Positions 1 through 11,602 of a stretch of DNA of 64,000 nt are shown here, in pieces. A program made the position numbers and the translations under genes. The stretch lies in the NCBI GenBank assembly GCA_019155205.2, contig JAHNZQ020000010.1:10908-74907 (forward strand), read 5' to 3'. Positions within the stretch are counted from its first letter, which is position 1, and every line of letters starts with the position of its first letter. The stretch is from Gracilaria vermiculophylla. Taxonomy: Eukaryota; Rhodophyta; Florideophyceae; Gracilariales; Gracilariaceae. The notes under the pieces were generated by a model. It saw only the letters and a program-made list of their open reading frames with translations. It made no database searches and had not been told where the DNA came from.

Positions 1-1
1 G

Positions 2-1405
2 TTGTACCTCTCGCACTATCCGCGCCTCGCCAGCCATCCCGGTGGAGCTTGGATGTATTTCACCAAGCGGAGGGAGTTGTATTGGCCTAACATGGCCAAC
101 GACGCCTTCCACACGGTGGCGGTTTGTTATTCCTGTGCCGCCGCTAGGGGGAGTATACGGAAACACCGGACGCCGCTCACGCTGTTCTCACCTTCAGGAC
201 CATTGGAGTTTTTGGCCATGGACATCTTGGGTCCTCTCTCCAAAACGGAGCGAGGGCATCGAGTTATCCTCGTGATCACGGATCGCTTTTCCAAGATCAC
301 GCGTGCCATCCCCCTCCAGAGCACTACTGCAGCAGTGATTGCCGACGCCTTTCTGGAGCACTGGGTTTACCACTACGGGATACCGTTGTACCTCCTTACG
401 GACAATGGACCCCAGTTTGCGGCGAAACTCTTCAGCGCCGTTTCTGAAATGCTGGGGATGAAGCAGTTGTTTACAACTGCCTATCACCCCCAGACGAATG
501 GCCAGGCGGAGAGGTTCAACAAAACCATCGCCTCGAGGCTGAAGCACTACGTCGCGGACCACCAGAAGGATTGGGACGCATTTGTGGGACCCCTCACGTA
601 TGCATTCAACCTACAGGTGCACCGCTCCACGGGGACTGCTCCTTTCAATTTGGTGCTCACGCGCATTCCGCCAAGTGCTGTCCTTGCGGCACGCGCCACG
701 GCGCACCCGGTGTATGGGCCACAGCCGCCAACAGCGGTGCAAGCCAAACGCTCTATCCTAAGGCGATATGAGAACGCGCTCTCCCTCGCGAAGGAGAGAC
801 TCAACGCCTCGCAGAGGAGATAAAAACAGGACTTCGACCGAAAGGTTATGGAAGGTCCTCACCTGAAGGAAGGTGACGAGGTGTTCCTCGATAAACCCGG
901 GGAGAACTTCGATGAACCGCCGGGCGTCACGCGCAAGTTAGCGCCGACCACCTCAGGGCCCTTCTAAGTCCTAGCCACCTACAGGGATACTGTCGCCATT
1001 GAGGTGAACGGGCTTAGGGATGTCGTCTCCCGTGATAGGGTGACGAAAGTCCCAACGCCCAGCCTCCCAGGAATACCTGCCACCCCACCTCAGGGACACC
1101 GCGCGGAGGTTCCTCATTCCACCACCGCAGGCGCGACGGCACCACGAGATACTGGGATCCGCATCACCGCCCTCGGTGAGCCTATCCTGGAGGCTCCCGA
1201 TGCCATTCTGACCCCTGAATGTGACATCCTCTACGCGGTGGACCATATCGTCTCGCATCGACGAACCCCTGCAGAAGTACTGTACCACGTCCGCTGGTAT
1301 GGGTACATCTCGAAGGACGACACGGAAGAACCTCCGGAACATATCCCGGAGAACTTCCTTAGGCGATATCACGCCAACCTGGTGCGAAAACACCACTCCA
1401 CATAG
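2..1405 (+). pseudogene. Chromovirus pol C-terminus: integrase plus chromodomain
   Basis: One reading frame runs from position 2 to 1405, broken by TAA at 821-823 and TAA at 965-967. It begins in the zinc-binding (HHCC) module, with paired histidines and a CYSC pair. The DDE core follows, with the Asp of MDILGPL, the Asp of TDNGPQF and the Glu of QTNGQAERFN. After a linker with a GDEVFL-type GPY/F region comes a chromodomain near 1220-1370 (VDHIVSHR, YHVRWYGY, HIPENF). The enzyme would insert element cDNA into chromatin; chromodomains are known to steer this family. The frame has no frameshift, so decay is fairly recent. The part before position 2 is not in the window. Confidence 0.85.
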
Positions 1406-1647
1406 GCGCTTCCGTTTAGGAAAGGGGGAGGGGGCCCCCAAACGGAGATGTTTTTCGTCTTCGCCGTCTATCCCCCACCTGGAGCTTTCTTCTTTGCCTC
1501 CAGGATGCTGTGCTCGCTTTTTTGCGTGCTCCTACGGCGGCACTTCATGTCGCTGAGCTCGCGGGCACGGCCTATGCATGTTTGAACTACCGTTCGTGGA
1601 GCTTCTGCTCCACCCGAAGGATCGTTTATTGGTCTGGGTCCTATCAC

Positions 1648-2265
1648 CTACAGGTTACCGAACCGCGTGGAATACTCTGCTTCGAGGCGCACTTTTGCTG
1701 TGAGCGCTTTGCTATCAAAGAACTCCGACAGGCCTTCCTTGAGGGCCGCAATCGAGGCTCGGTCTGTCCGGGCCTTGTGGAGTTCTAAGACCCAAGCACG
1801 CGCCTTGCGCAGAGCCTCTACAGAGGAAACTAGAGCAGGACGGCCAGTCACCAGAAATGCCTGCACAAACTCCTAGAAGGCAGCCTCCAGAGCCCCAGAG
1901 GAGACTCCCTCCAATGGTGCACCATATGCGGCCACCTTCGTTGACGGCGCAACAACCGCCACAAAAGGAGCCGCGGACTGCGAACCAGCTGGGACAGGAG
2001 CGCCCCAACGGGATTCCGCGGATTCCGCAGTAGACGTCGGCAATGCTAAGGGCGGAGTCGGTGGCACCTGATATGACGGCGGTGAGGGAACTGAAACGCT
2101 CCGCAGGCGAGGCTGAGTGATTGGCGCAGGGATGCTCCGCAATCGGGGCTGCACCACTGGGGCCGAAGGTACCGGTACGGGAACAATCTCGTGCTCTTCC
2201 ATTGGAGCCACCACGACTACCACTACGGGAGCACTCGACACTGCGGCGGGCCGCGGAGTTATCAC
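1648..2265 (-). pseudogene. Antisense ORF of the chromovirus (copy C), one stop
   Basis: It lies between the pol chromodomain and the polypurine tract, on the strand opposite to pol. The N-terminal half is rich in Val and Pro. The C-terminal 70 residues form a conserved block (SVEALRKARAWVLELHK, then RLEAEYSTRFGNL). One TAG at 1873-1875 splits the frame; the paralogue at 38414-39106 has Gln at that point (SGALGTVFQELVQ). I do not recognise the protein. The charged, helical C-terminal block could bind nucleic acid or self-associate, but that is a guess. A less certain upstream frame (2262-2582, minus) may be its N-terminus after a frameshift. Confidence 0.6.
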
Positions 2266-3088
2266 CTCAGGAGGTGCGCCTCTATCCTAGGACGGAACGG
2301 TGCTCCGGTCGAGGTGTGATACACCTCAGGATGGGAAGGGGATGTCGGCGCCGGAGTAGGAGAGGACATTCCGAAGGTGTACGAAGCGGGGAGGATGGCG
2401 ACCGAACGCGTGGTTGCACCTGAGGAGAGAGACCTGACACCACTCGAGGATCGCTTTGAGGCTATATGCACTATCGCGGAGGGAGCTGTATCAAGCCGCC
2501 ACCGTGGAATCCGAGGCGAAGCCGGGCGACCGGCATCAGGCGATTTATGGAGCACCATCGCGGGTCGCGCGCTCATATCCAACGGAGAACGACGGAGGTG
2601 CCGACGAGTTACTTATGAGTCCGGCGCCTTCATGGAGATAGGATGAGCGGACGCTAAGAAGCGGGTGTTGCTAAAAGGAGTAACCTCGGGGGAGTCAGAG
2701 TGATTAACGCCTCCAGGGGGTCCGTATCCTCGCGGGACTGACCCACGCTCCGTCCACGGAAGTTGCGCGCTCGCACCGCGCGCGGCGCGCCGGAGGATGC
2801 GGACCCTCGCGCTGCCGACTGGCGCAGCAGCACCGAAGGGTGACACCAAGAAGGAACGGATATCGCCGGGTGAAGGAGGAGCTGAGCCCACGAACGCCGC
2901 AAGGAGTGAAACGCGAGCCTGTGGCCACACGCCGCGCAGGAGTATGGAAATGAGAAGGAACGCCTGAAGGAGAGAACGGGCGAACGGCCGGAGGACGCAC
3001 GTGCTGCAACACCGATAGGAGCCACCCCAAAGATCAAGAAAGCGGAAGATGCACCTCGAGGACGTGGTGCAATTTAGGAAAGGGGGTA

Positions 3089-3641
3089 TGTAGTACAGTG
3101 GCTCCTACGGCAAGAGGGTGGTTTGGCCTTAGGGTATATTATTCCTAAGGAGGGTTCGTAATTTACTAGCTGGGCCACGTGGTACATAATATTATCTGCG
3201 TGCGCTACAGTATCCTTAAGGTACGGTAGAATTTATTATTTATTTTAGATATTTTATGCAGGTAATTAGCACAGTAGTGCGACCTGCCGAGGCGGGCTCC
3301 CGGCTAGATATTTAAGCTGCCGGTTGAGCTCCACCTCTGGGGAAGTAAAGACAAGCACCCTTGAGTCTTCTTCTACTTTTCCTGTTGGAGTCTCTTGTAT
3401 ATCTACGCAGGTTTCTAAGCCGCCGATCCCCGGGTCGCATCATAGCAGCGCCTGTAGGAGCATTGTTCGCCCAGTGAACCTCCCCCTCCGCTTGGTGTTT
3501 GCGGATCCCTTTCAGAATTCCCCCGGATCGCGACAGCGAATGCCGGAGACCATCTTTAGAAACACGCGCCTTTGGAGTCAACAAAAACTCCTAACGGACG
3601 TTGTGCTTTACTACCTCGACAGGAGGGCTGACAGTACCACA
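3089..3641 (+). repeat. 3' LTR of chromovirus copy C
   Basis: A 553-bp LTR starting TGTAGTACAG and ending TACCACA, so the ends form a short inverted repeat. It directly follows a purine-rich tract, as 3' LTRs do. Homologous LTRs lie at 14970-15527, 37350-37933, 40754-41307 and 46498-47055. A TATA-like ATATTTAA lies near 3307. Confidence 0.85.
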
Positions 3642-3976
3642 CGGAACGCTAACCGAGGTAGGCTAGCTAGTTGACACAGCTAAGCACTCAAAAGAACGAA
3701 CGAACGGAACGTCATGAGATTCTCTTGAAGAGAACAGCTGCTGCCGCTAGCCGCTAGCCGTGAAATACAGGGGTACAGCTACCAAGGGTAAAGAAACTTT
3801 CCATGCCTTCAAGGAAACTTTCTTCATTTTGATTGGGTTCTCCACGTTTCCGCACGTGAGAGAAAACTGTCGAATAGTAGCAAACGTGTACTACTATTCA
3901 AGACATCTAATCTAAACTTTCCTTCGAACTGATATGCTTGCTCGTCACTTCCATTTTTGCGAACCCATTTCTCTTA
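3642..3976. other. Flank with no recognisable gene
   Basis: AT-rich flank between the chromovirus 3' LTR and a Tc1 terminus. I see a short GCTAGCCGCTAGCC tandem near 3750 and no supportable ORF. Confidence 0.5.
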
Positions 3977-5750
3977 CGGTGCGTTTCAAAATCATATCAC
4001 GCCTAAAAAACGCGTCAAAGTAGTACTGTAGTGCGCCTTCTGCAGAACATATAGGTAAACTCCGTTTCATAATCATAACACTACATCATCAACATTTATC
4101 GTTAGGGATCGACGTTCACTTCTTTCGCGCTCTAAAGCGCTTGAAATCATACAATCAAAATCTTAAAGAGAATTGTACGTCAAAACTAGCCAACTTTTAA
4201 AACTTTATCCAGTCACAACTCCCCTTATAATGGGTTGGAAAACGGAAACTGTGTCAAAGAATAGTTTCATGCAAAAGCATTGCTAAACCATGAACCTCAA
4301 TGTTTTTAAATCAACAATTTGACATATAATCAATAAAAAAAAAGTTCAAGTATAAACAAATGATTAAAGAATCCCTTTTAGAAGATAAATATTATTGGAG
4401 GTCAAAGGGGCAAGGGAAGGTTTGAGGGATATTAAGAATGTTCGACAGCTCTGGCATGGATTTACATGGAGCTGCGTCGACCACGACTTATATAGTGGTT
4501 CAGTCGCACCGACTAGGTTGCATCAGAAATTACACTACAAAGGCGAGACACTCAATACTACCAATCATATTGTAACATGACATAAATGTACGAGCCACAA
4601 TTCAATAATGCTTACAACAGCGAGGCACAACAAGGCATGACAGTTCCATACACTAACGAGACCATGACAATGCACAAATTCACTCAACCACGTTACACTC
4701 TCAGTATTCCGCCACAACTCGTGTCCATACAGCAATGTGTATGTATAGTTACCATGACGAGGCACATTACACTAAACCATATCTGGTGTACATTAAGCTG
4801 AGTTTGCAATGTATACACCTTGAAACGATATGGTAGTGAACAACATGCCGAGTAGCACACCTGCACACGTGTACTACACAGAGTCAACTTTTAACACAGC
4901 CCATTGTCCCCTGGATCATATGGTTGTCAGTGACAGCACAGGCACTTCACCCAACAAATATAAGCAAAAAACAATATATTTGTATGCAAACATGGCGTAC
5001 AAGACAAATCAATGTGATACAGTTATTTTTCCGGACTAATATATATTCATTTTGTATGTTACAAATTGTAATAAATTTTAATGACATTATCTAAGTAAGA
5101 AATGCTCTGAATTCCGGACAAGAAACTTTGGAGGCGGTTCGATAATGGACTGGGCTGGCATATCAGAATATAGGAAAGCAGTTATTGCATTTATTCACAC
5201 ACGTATAGACTTTGCATGCTATCAAAAAAAAGTTGTTTGTAAGTATAGGCTAGTTTATAGATATTTTGTACATTGAAGATTTGTTTTCCAGCGAGATAAT
5301 TAACCGGTGTAAAAATCTAAAGTAGTGACAGATTGGCTACAAAAAGCAAGTATTACGGTAAATGATTGACCAGCGCGCTCCCGAAACGTAAACGCTATTA
5401 AAAATGGATGACATTTCTTATCAAGAACGGTTTATGGCCACGGAAGGCATTTCAGCGCAGCTTTTGATTTGAAAAACAGTTTTAAGAATTACTGGGACAA
5501 TACTTCTATTTTTACAATTAATGATCACATCATTTTGATGCCTAAACGCTGTATTTTCGTCATTAAGCATAAAGCTGGAAAAACGAGTTACTGAGTTGCC
5601 AAAAGAGACTTAAAATTCATAAAGTTGTTATGATTTTGAAACGGTTTTTGGACTTGAATTTATTTTAAATCTTGATCTTGTATTCGTACAGTACAAAATT
5701 CACAATTTTTGTACTTCGGCACCGACGTGTTATGATTTTGAAACAGACTG
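3977..5750 (+). mobile_element. Decayed Tc1/mariner element interrupted by another repeat
   Basis: The left end (CGGTGCGTTTCAAAATCATA) follows TA at 3975-3976. The right end (TTATGATTTTGAAACAGACTG, to 5750) precedes TA at 5751-5752. Each end has a second copy of the GTTTCAAAATCATA-type motif about 80-110 bp inside (near 4060 and 5630), the IR/DR layout known from Sleeping Beauty-type Tc1 elements. Near 5130-5165 the plus strand still encodes GGGSIMDWAGIS, the hallmark after the first catalytic Asp of Tc1 transposases. About 570 bp in the left half is a separate dispersed repeat (4396-4962). Confidence 0.7.
4396..4962 (+). repeat. Dispersed repeat R4, copy 1 (SINE- or LTR-like)
   Basis: Homologous to 33854-34336 and, on the minus strand, 50975-51457. 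All three start near GGAGGTCA and carry a TGGCTCAG-like box, a TATA-like stretch (ACTTATATAGTGG) and a GGTTCAGTC box. The two boxes resemble tRNA-type A and B boxes about 45 nt apart. An LTR with a TATA box is the alternative. No protein is encoded. Confidence 0.55.
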
Positions 5751-5752
5751 TA

Positions 5753-6194
5753 CATACAAAAGCTTCGGGTCTTTTGCGCGTAAGGTAAGTACGACAAGCT
5801 CACCATCAGAGCAACCTTTTAGTATGCGTCTACAGTATTTGTCTCACAATAGACCTCCTGCGTTGTTAGAGATCAATAAAGCAGTATCCGACGTATTAGT
5901 TGGAAACGATTGTTTCCAAACCGTTTATTACATCGGCACGCAGTTCTCTGACTCAACTGTAGTGACTTTCAGCTGCGCAGTATTGTGGTGACCAATATAT
6001 CAATTTCAATTCAATACATCTCTCGCAATATTTACACAACTATCTCACTAGAAATATATACTACTGTTCGTCATTTGTAATGAGTGAGTCATTGTGTATT
6101 TCATGAGTCTTCGACTGTACAAAGCACTGCATGATAATATCTAAATCTTCTAGTGCACCATGTACAGCAACATTAAGTCCTTCAATCACAAAAA
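5753..6194. other. AT-rich flank of the Harbinger-like gene
   Basis: No ORF of note. A small perfect inverted repeat (TTGGAAAC-gatt-GTTTCCAA) lies near 5899-5918. I could not identify terminal repeats of the following transposon here. Confidence 0.4.
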
Positions 6195-7448
6195 ATGCCT
6201 ACCAATCTTCCGTTGTCTACTGATGAAACTCGTACTGCATTGGAGCTTCTTGCCGATGCGCAAATTGTACGAGATACAGAACTTGAAAAATACAACTGTT
6301 AGCCTGATCTGACCGATAGCGATGACGAAGCGGATTCGCCTTGTCCAATATACGACTCATTCTTTCGCGACGGGGGTTCTAGTGCCATTCGCGAGATGAA
6401 AAACTTCACTACACCTGAATTTGATTCTCTTTGGAACGGTATAGAAGCAAATGTGCGAAAAAAGTGGAACACTGGGCGCGGTCGCCGATACCAGTACACT
6501 CCTAAAGATGTTTTATTCATGGCCCTGGCTACTCTCAAGCATGGAGGGCAATGGGACTTTCTAGGAAGAATGTTTTAAATCAAAGGACCTACCTTTGAAA
6601 GAATGATCACCCGCTTCATTCAGGTAGTTGCCGATGATATTTCACAAAGCTTGATTTACGATTTGGACGGCAAGTACAGTCTAGGTAAACTGGTGAAGAA
6701 CAACAAAACTTTTAAGCATTCCAAATATGCCCGATACGCAACGGATGTATTCTTTCAGCAGTCAAATCGCCCAAGTGGAAACATGCAGGAAGGCAAAATT
6801 CATTATAGCGGCAAACATAAGCTATATGGCTTTAAAATGGAGATGTTAGTCATGTCTAATGGAATGGTGCTAGGTTTGACCGACCACTACCCTGGTCCGA
6901 AAGCGGATGTGAACATATTTTACGAGAATCTGGAATTTCACCAGACTGCGTTAGAGAAGAGAACAACGGAGAAAGATATACCGGATATTGGAGAGCTGGT
7001 GGATAAGTACGAGAATCAATGGGCCGTTTTGGCAGACAAGGAATACCAAGGCGGAGAATTTCATGTACGTTTGATTCATCCGACTAGGAGGCCTCCCTAT
7101 GGAATAATGACTGCGGAACAGAATTCTCGTATCAGGAAAATTCCGTCTGATAGGGTCTTGATTGAGAACTTTATTGGACGTCTGGTAGGTCTATGGGGTG
7201 TTTTTGCAGGCAAATGGAGATATGGAGAGAAGCTTTATAATTGTTTTATGCAGTTGGCTGTTGCTCTCACGAATCTAAACGTGCGCTGGTATTCTCTACG
7301 CGAGAAGGATTCGGAAACGTATATTCGTCTTTGCAATCGTCTTTATCACATCGGTGAATCTATGGCTGCAAAACGCCGGGATGTCCAACGAAAGTATCGT
7401 CAGAAAAAACGAATGCGTCTGGACAAGAAGTTTGGTGGCGCCTGTTAA
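6195..7448 (+). pseudogene. Harbinger/IS5-like DDE transposase (DDE_Tnp_4 type), two stops
   Basis: A single frame from ATG 6195 to the stop at 7446-7448, about 417 codons, broken only by TAG 6300-6302 and TAA 6576-6578. The N-terminal part is acidic (DLTDSDDEADS) and leads into a helical domain around FTTPEFDSLWNG. The catalytic domain shows YATDVFFQ (first Asp), YSGKHKLYGFKMEM and PGPKADVNIF, then LADKEYQGG (second Asp) and LIENFIGRL (Glu), which makes a full DDE triad. The tail is basic (AKRRDVQRKYRQKKR). Such enzymes cut and paste DNA with 3-bp target duplications. I could not find the terminal repeats. With only two nonsense changes and no frameshift, loss of function looks recent. Confidence 0.8.
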
Positions 7449-7657
7449 TATGACAAAACTTTAGCACCTGAAGATGAATTATAAGCAGAGCGATCATTTT
7501 ACTACGCAATTATGGTATATCTGTTATAGAATTACAATCTTTCTCTTGCAAGGTGTATACTGCCCAAATATAGTGATTCAACGTAGTTTGTAGATGATTA
7601 CCTACCTACAAAGTAGTAGAGTTTTAGGTCCAAACTACGCAAATACTATTTAACAGC

Positions 7658-8338
7658 GTGGGACACCCAATGCGCACTCGAGCGGAACGACGAGCACGCG
7701 CAGCGCACCACCGCGGCGCACGCCGTGCGGCTGTCGCTCTTTGCTCCACGTGCTTGTCAACGTTTTCGCGCCCGTACTTGGTTGCCCTGTTCGACCGTCT
7801 GCGGCTTGCTACCGACATCACGCAGAGGCACAATGCTGCCGCCGTTCTCAAGCCTGTTCTCCAGACGATTTTGAGTCCGCCTTCTCGCTCTGACTTGCTG
7901 TCTGTTTACGCTACTAAGCTCGTGGCGCTGGGCTTCGTTTGGTTATGTTTCATCGTCGTATGGGGGCATCAAGCTAACGTGGTAACTGTCGTTGATAGGT
8001 TCGATGCCAGATGTATCACCCACATCACCTTTGGCATAATTTCTTGGTTCTTCACCTCTCGACTGCTGTTTGCGAATTACCGCAAAGAGTCTACTGGTAC
8101 CGAAAGATCGGGAGGCTGTGAAAGTCAGGTTACGGCCTTGCTCATCTTCCTCTGCATCTTTGTGGTGGCTAGCGCGAGTATTCACAACGGCGCTGATTTT
8201 ATCATCAAGTGGTTTGCCTGGCTTGACTTTTTCGGCAGTGTTAATGCTACCTTCAAATTGCATCACTCCTTCAAAGAGGGCGACTGGCATACCGCTTTGC
8301 CGGATAACTTTGATGAAGAAAACTATGTGTATCGATGA
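7658..8338 (+). CDS. Four-helix membrane protein, unrecognised family
   Basis: An intact 226-residue frame. The first 80 residues are basic and low in hydrophobicity (RTRAERRARAAHHRGARRAA), so the true start may differ, although only Met1 and Met5 are available. Four hydrophobic segments follow, at about 86-103, 119-138, 157-174 and 181-199, the last with the motif FAWLDFFGSVNATFK. The C-terminus is acidic (PDNFDEENYVYR). A divergent homologue faces it tail to tail at 8644-9288. The four-helix layout recalls MARVEL or tetraspan proteins in topology only. I see no cysteine pattern or family motif that settles a function. It is probably a membrane protein of the host rather than a transposon product. 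Confidence 0.6.
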   Translation: MGHPMRTRAERRARAAHHRGARRAAVALCSTCLSTFSRPYLVALFDRLRLATDITQRHNAAAVLKPVLQTILSPPSRSDLLSVYATKLVALGFVWLCFIVVWGHQANVVTVVDRFDARCITHITFGIISWFFTSRLLFANYRKESTGTERSGGCESQVTALLIFLCIFVVASASIHNGADFIIKWFAWLDFFGSVNATFKLHHSFKEGDWHTALPDNFDEENYVYR

Positions 8339-8643
8339 GCACATGTTTCATGTTTTATCCCATGCTTTGCTTCTTCCGCTTGCCGTTCGCATGCACATAT
8401 CGTATTTCTTCCCGTAAATCACCTTCTCATTCTTCCTGCTTTTCGTAAACCCTTACTTGTTGCTTCTTTTGGCATCAACTCGTGGATACTGAATATGGTG
8501 GTTGAACGCAATTCAAATACCACAAATCGTCATCACTCTCAATTTCATTTACATACACCTTTAAGCCTTGGACGCTACACAAATTATGTGCTTCTACTTC
8601 GTAAACATTAACCGGCATTATACAGTACAAGACAGCTCCCACA

Positions 8644-9288
8644 TCACGAAAAGTTCGCGTATTCTTCATCTTCCGCCGCTTGCGTTGCAAAGTTCTCCTC
8701 GCAGTGTAATGTCAAACTTTCCTCTTCCATCGCATTGTCCTCCTTGTAAGACCCATAGATACTTCCGAAGAACGCCAGCCATGCGAAGAAAATATCGATC
8801 TCACTCGTGTGAAACGAAACGTTAGGCAACCCTCCTTGAGGCGCCTCCACGGCGGAAAGCTAAGATACGCCAATTGTCCACCAAATCGCCAACGCAAACA
8901 TGGAATGCTTCTCTTTTCGTGATGTATACCATGTCAAAGCCTCTGTCTTTCCCTTCCATTGTACCATATGTGCCACCAATATTGCGCTCGTCATTACGAA
9001 CGACACCACGCCCCACGCTATCGACGCTCGGCATAACGAAGAACAGTAGTCGGTAAAAATCGCAAACTCGGATATGCCACTAAACAACACGATGGAACAC
9101 AACCATACAAACGCTTCGCAAACTATCGTCTGAGCATACAGCGAGGTTTCTTCCGAACGTGGCGTCCAAGGTGGTGGACCGCGATCATCGAAACCATCGT
9201 CTCTCTTTGCAGATAGCAATGTAGTTGACATGACGTGGGCGGCGCCGCCGCTCTTATCGGTGACCGCGCCACGTATGCCGCCATGCAA
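8644..9288 (-). pseudogene. Paralogue of the four-helix membrane protein, one in-frame stop
   Basis: The frame from ATG 9286-9288 (or Met20) down to TGA 8644-8646 stays in register but has a TAG at 8860-8862. Before the stop are segments matching the neighbour: EAFVWLCSIVLFSG (helix 1), AWGVVSFVMTSAILVAHMV (helix 2) and MFALAIWWTIGVS (helix 3). After it come IDIFFAWLAFFGSIYGSYK (helix 4) and an acidic tail (ATQAAEDEEYANFS) like that of the neighbour. The stop falls between helix 3 and helix 4. It could be a true nonsense mutation or a sequencing error. A small intron is also possible, but I see no splice sites that force that reading. Confidence 0.6.
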
Positions 9289-9361
9289 ACAGCTTGGATG
9301 ATTTTAAAAACACTGTTACCAAATTAGTCTTAGAGCTTAGAACGAATTGGTACACTATATA

Positions 9362-10649
9362 AAGTATGTTTCAAAAGTATAGGACACCTGGCATTTTGTT
9401 GCAAATCATCGTTTTTAGTACTGTAGTGCTACCAAAATCAGTTTTCAAAAAACTTCAAGTTGAAAACCCGTTTCAAAATCATAGGACATTTCACGTTCAA
9501 CCTTCATTTTGCCTTCTTCAGTAGATGATTTTCGCTATCGTGTACCAAATAATACTAATTCAACGCTTTTGCATCGCGTTTCTCTAATGTCCCGTACTTA
9601 AAATATTCGTACTTTTCGCGCTATTTCCAATACTTTTCTTTTAACCAAAACGTGTTCAGAATGGTCTGTAGTGGCCATAAATCATTCTAACGAGTACAGA
9701 CTATTCATTTTCAAGATGGTTAAAGTAAACCTAACGCGTGAGCAGCTGCGTGGTATTAGTTTATAGCAAGCAAAAGACGTTTTTCATTGCTATAAACTAC
9801 TAAACGGCGGCATTATCTTGGTGAAAAACCAGTTTACATTTCTGATAAGATATGTAAAATATTATAAAAAGTTGTGTTAAACCTTTTAAAAACCTTTTTA
9901 AGTCTGTAATGCTTACTGAAAAGGCTTTATATGTAGTTGTTATCATCGAAAATTCAGTACATAGCATAATATAAGCTCTAATAAAACTTTTCTATGTTCA
10001 AATTTTATTTGATCTTCGTTGCTTATTATAGCAATATGTAAAACACTGTTGTTCATCTTAATCAAAGTTTAACTCATTTTCAAATACATTCGTTTTGCAG
10101 TTGACTTTTTTTTCAGTGCTCATTGCATACTGTGGCTCCATTATTTGTTTACTTGCAGCTTTCAAAAGCATACGCTGTTCAGTTTTATAAACCGAAAGAA
10201 CTTTAAAGCGTTTTTCATTATCACTTTATTAATTTTTTGTAAACGATTTGTTCTTTCCATGGGTCTTTTTTAGTGCAAAACATATTGTCAAGATACTATT
10301 CTTGCAAAAAGTTATGCTCATTGTTTTAGCTGAGCAATATTAAGCTATCAATAAAACCTTATGTTTATATTACAATAAATTTTGAAGAAAATGGTATAGA
10401 AATGAGAACAATGGCCTAGATATAAGGTACTATTTGAAGTATTGTGTTGTAAGATTTTACTTTACAAGATCTTATGCGTTTTTGAGCAAAGAAAACAACA
10501 TGATGTGGAAACAATTACGCGCGAGTTGGAAATGTCCTATACTTTTGAAACGCGTTTTTGAGGGTTTTAACGAAGAGGGGTGGATACAGTAGGCAAAATT
10601 CCATATTTTGGCGCGCTTTTGCACTGTCCTATACTTTTGAAACGCACTG
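9362..10649. mobile_element. Non-autonomous Tc1-like IR/DR element, copy 1
   Basis: Flanked by TA dinucleotides. The outer ends are AAGTATGTTTCAAAAGTATA and, inverted, CAGTGCGTTTCAAAAGTATA. Inner copies of the GTTTCAAAA motif lie about 100 bp from each end (near 9470 and 10540). No transposase frame is present. It shares its whole length with 21171-22468 and 31107-32392. An internal 13-bp stem-loop lies at 9757-9799. Confidence 0.85.
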
Positions 10650-10654
10650 TAGTA

Positions 10655-10934
10655 CAGTCTGTTTCAAAATCATAACACGTCGGTGTCGAAGTACAAAAAT
10701 TGTGAATTTGGTACTGTACGACTACAAGATCAAGATTTAAAAAAAATTCAAGTCCAAAAGCCGTTTCAAAATCATAACAACTTTATAAAGTTTGAGTGTC
10801 TTTTGGCAACTCAGTAACTAGTTTTTCCACCTTTTTGCTGAGTAACGAAAATACAGCGTTTGGGCATCAAAGTGATGTAGTCATTAATTGAAAAAATAGA
10901 AGTATTGTTCCAGCAATTCTTAAAACAGTTTTTC
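10655..10934 (-). mobile_element. Truncated terminus of a Tc1-like element
   Basis: It starts directly after TA (10653-10654) with CAGTCTGTTTCAAAATCATA. It matches the inverted complement of the right end of the 3977-5750 element back to about 5470. The inner repeat is at about 10769-10789. It breaks off at about 10935, where chromovirus copy A begins, so one rearrangement cut both elements. Confidence 0.7.
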
Positions 10935-11159
10935 ACGCGCATGAGGCCTTACTCTCCTCGGGAGTTAGTGTACAAGTTTCTCCTCAGGTGTGAGCTGTAC
11001 CCGGTGCCTGGACAGACTCACCTGTCAAAGACGACCATACCACACGCTCTCAAAGGCAGATAGCATCTCCACTTTCTTGTGGCGATACTTATTAAACTCT
11101 TCGCCAATTTGAAGATTTTCCTGGCAAAGGGCAGTCTTCTCTTCCTCTGAAGTCATCGA

Positions 11160-11602
11160 TGTAGTGCAAACTACGAACGTGGCACAGACACGAGCCGCGT
11201 CGCGGAAGCACCACCAAGGTGTTCAAGCTTGCTCCCAATGAGAGGTGGCACAGCGAGAGAGCCCTCTGATAGGGTCGACACGAGNNNNNNNNNNNNNNNN
11301 NNNNNNNNNNNNNNNNNNNNNNNNNNNNNNNNNNNNNNNNNNNNNNNNNNNNNNNNNNNNNNNNNNNNNNNNNNNNNNNNNNNNAGTACAGATGGGCTAC
11401 CGTGGCAGGCTTGTCACGGCGCACCCGCCATCGGGCCAATATCGGCACACGAGGCCACAATTACTACCCTTCCTAGGGACACCCCCAAATGGGGCTAGTG
11501 AAGCTAATACTATTCATAACCACGGTTGTGGCAGCCGGGAGCGGATCAAATACTTATGACGACCGCTGTTGCGGCAGACCCTCGACGGGGCGTTGCACTA
11601 CA
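11160..11602. mobile_element. LTR element nested in copy A RT region, containing an assembly gap
   Basis: It begins TGTAGTGCAA and ends TTGCACTACA, and is flanked by a perfect 5-bp duplication ATCGA (11155-11159 and 11603-11607). Copy B is uninterrupted at the matching place (about 43137). The 100-base N run inside means the true size is unknown. It could be a solo LTR or a full element collapsed in assembly. Confidence 0.75.
11285..11384. other. Assembly gap (100 N)
   Basis: A run of exactly 100 N, probably a placeholder of arbitrary length, inside the nested LTR element. Confidence 0.98.

Larger units (their letters stand above)
1..3641 (+). mobile_element. Ty3/gypsy chromovirus, 3' part (copy C), entering from the left edge
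   Basis: The 3' end of an LTR retrotransposon. In order it holds integrase, a chromodomain-bearing pol C-terminus, a 1.65 kb region with an antisense ORF, a polypurine tract (3076-3088) and a 3' LTR (3089-3641). Integrase, chromodomain, antisense ORF and LTR all match copy B at 37350-47055, which lies in the opposite orientation. The gag, protease and reverse transcriptase parts lie outside the window. In-frame stops show that the copy is no longer coding-competent. Confidence 0.85.

Noticed and set aside
8860..8862. Recoded stop (selenocysteine or readthrough) in the membrane-protein paralogue
   Set aside because: The codon is TAG, and no structure or homologue with a special residue supports recoding. 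A nonsense change is simpler.
11092..11559. Frames spanning the first N gap
   Set aside because: They are open only because N codons are read as X. They cross the nested LTR element and mean nothing as proteins.
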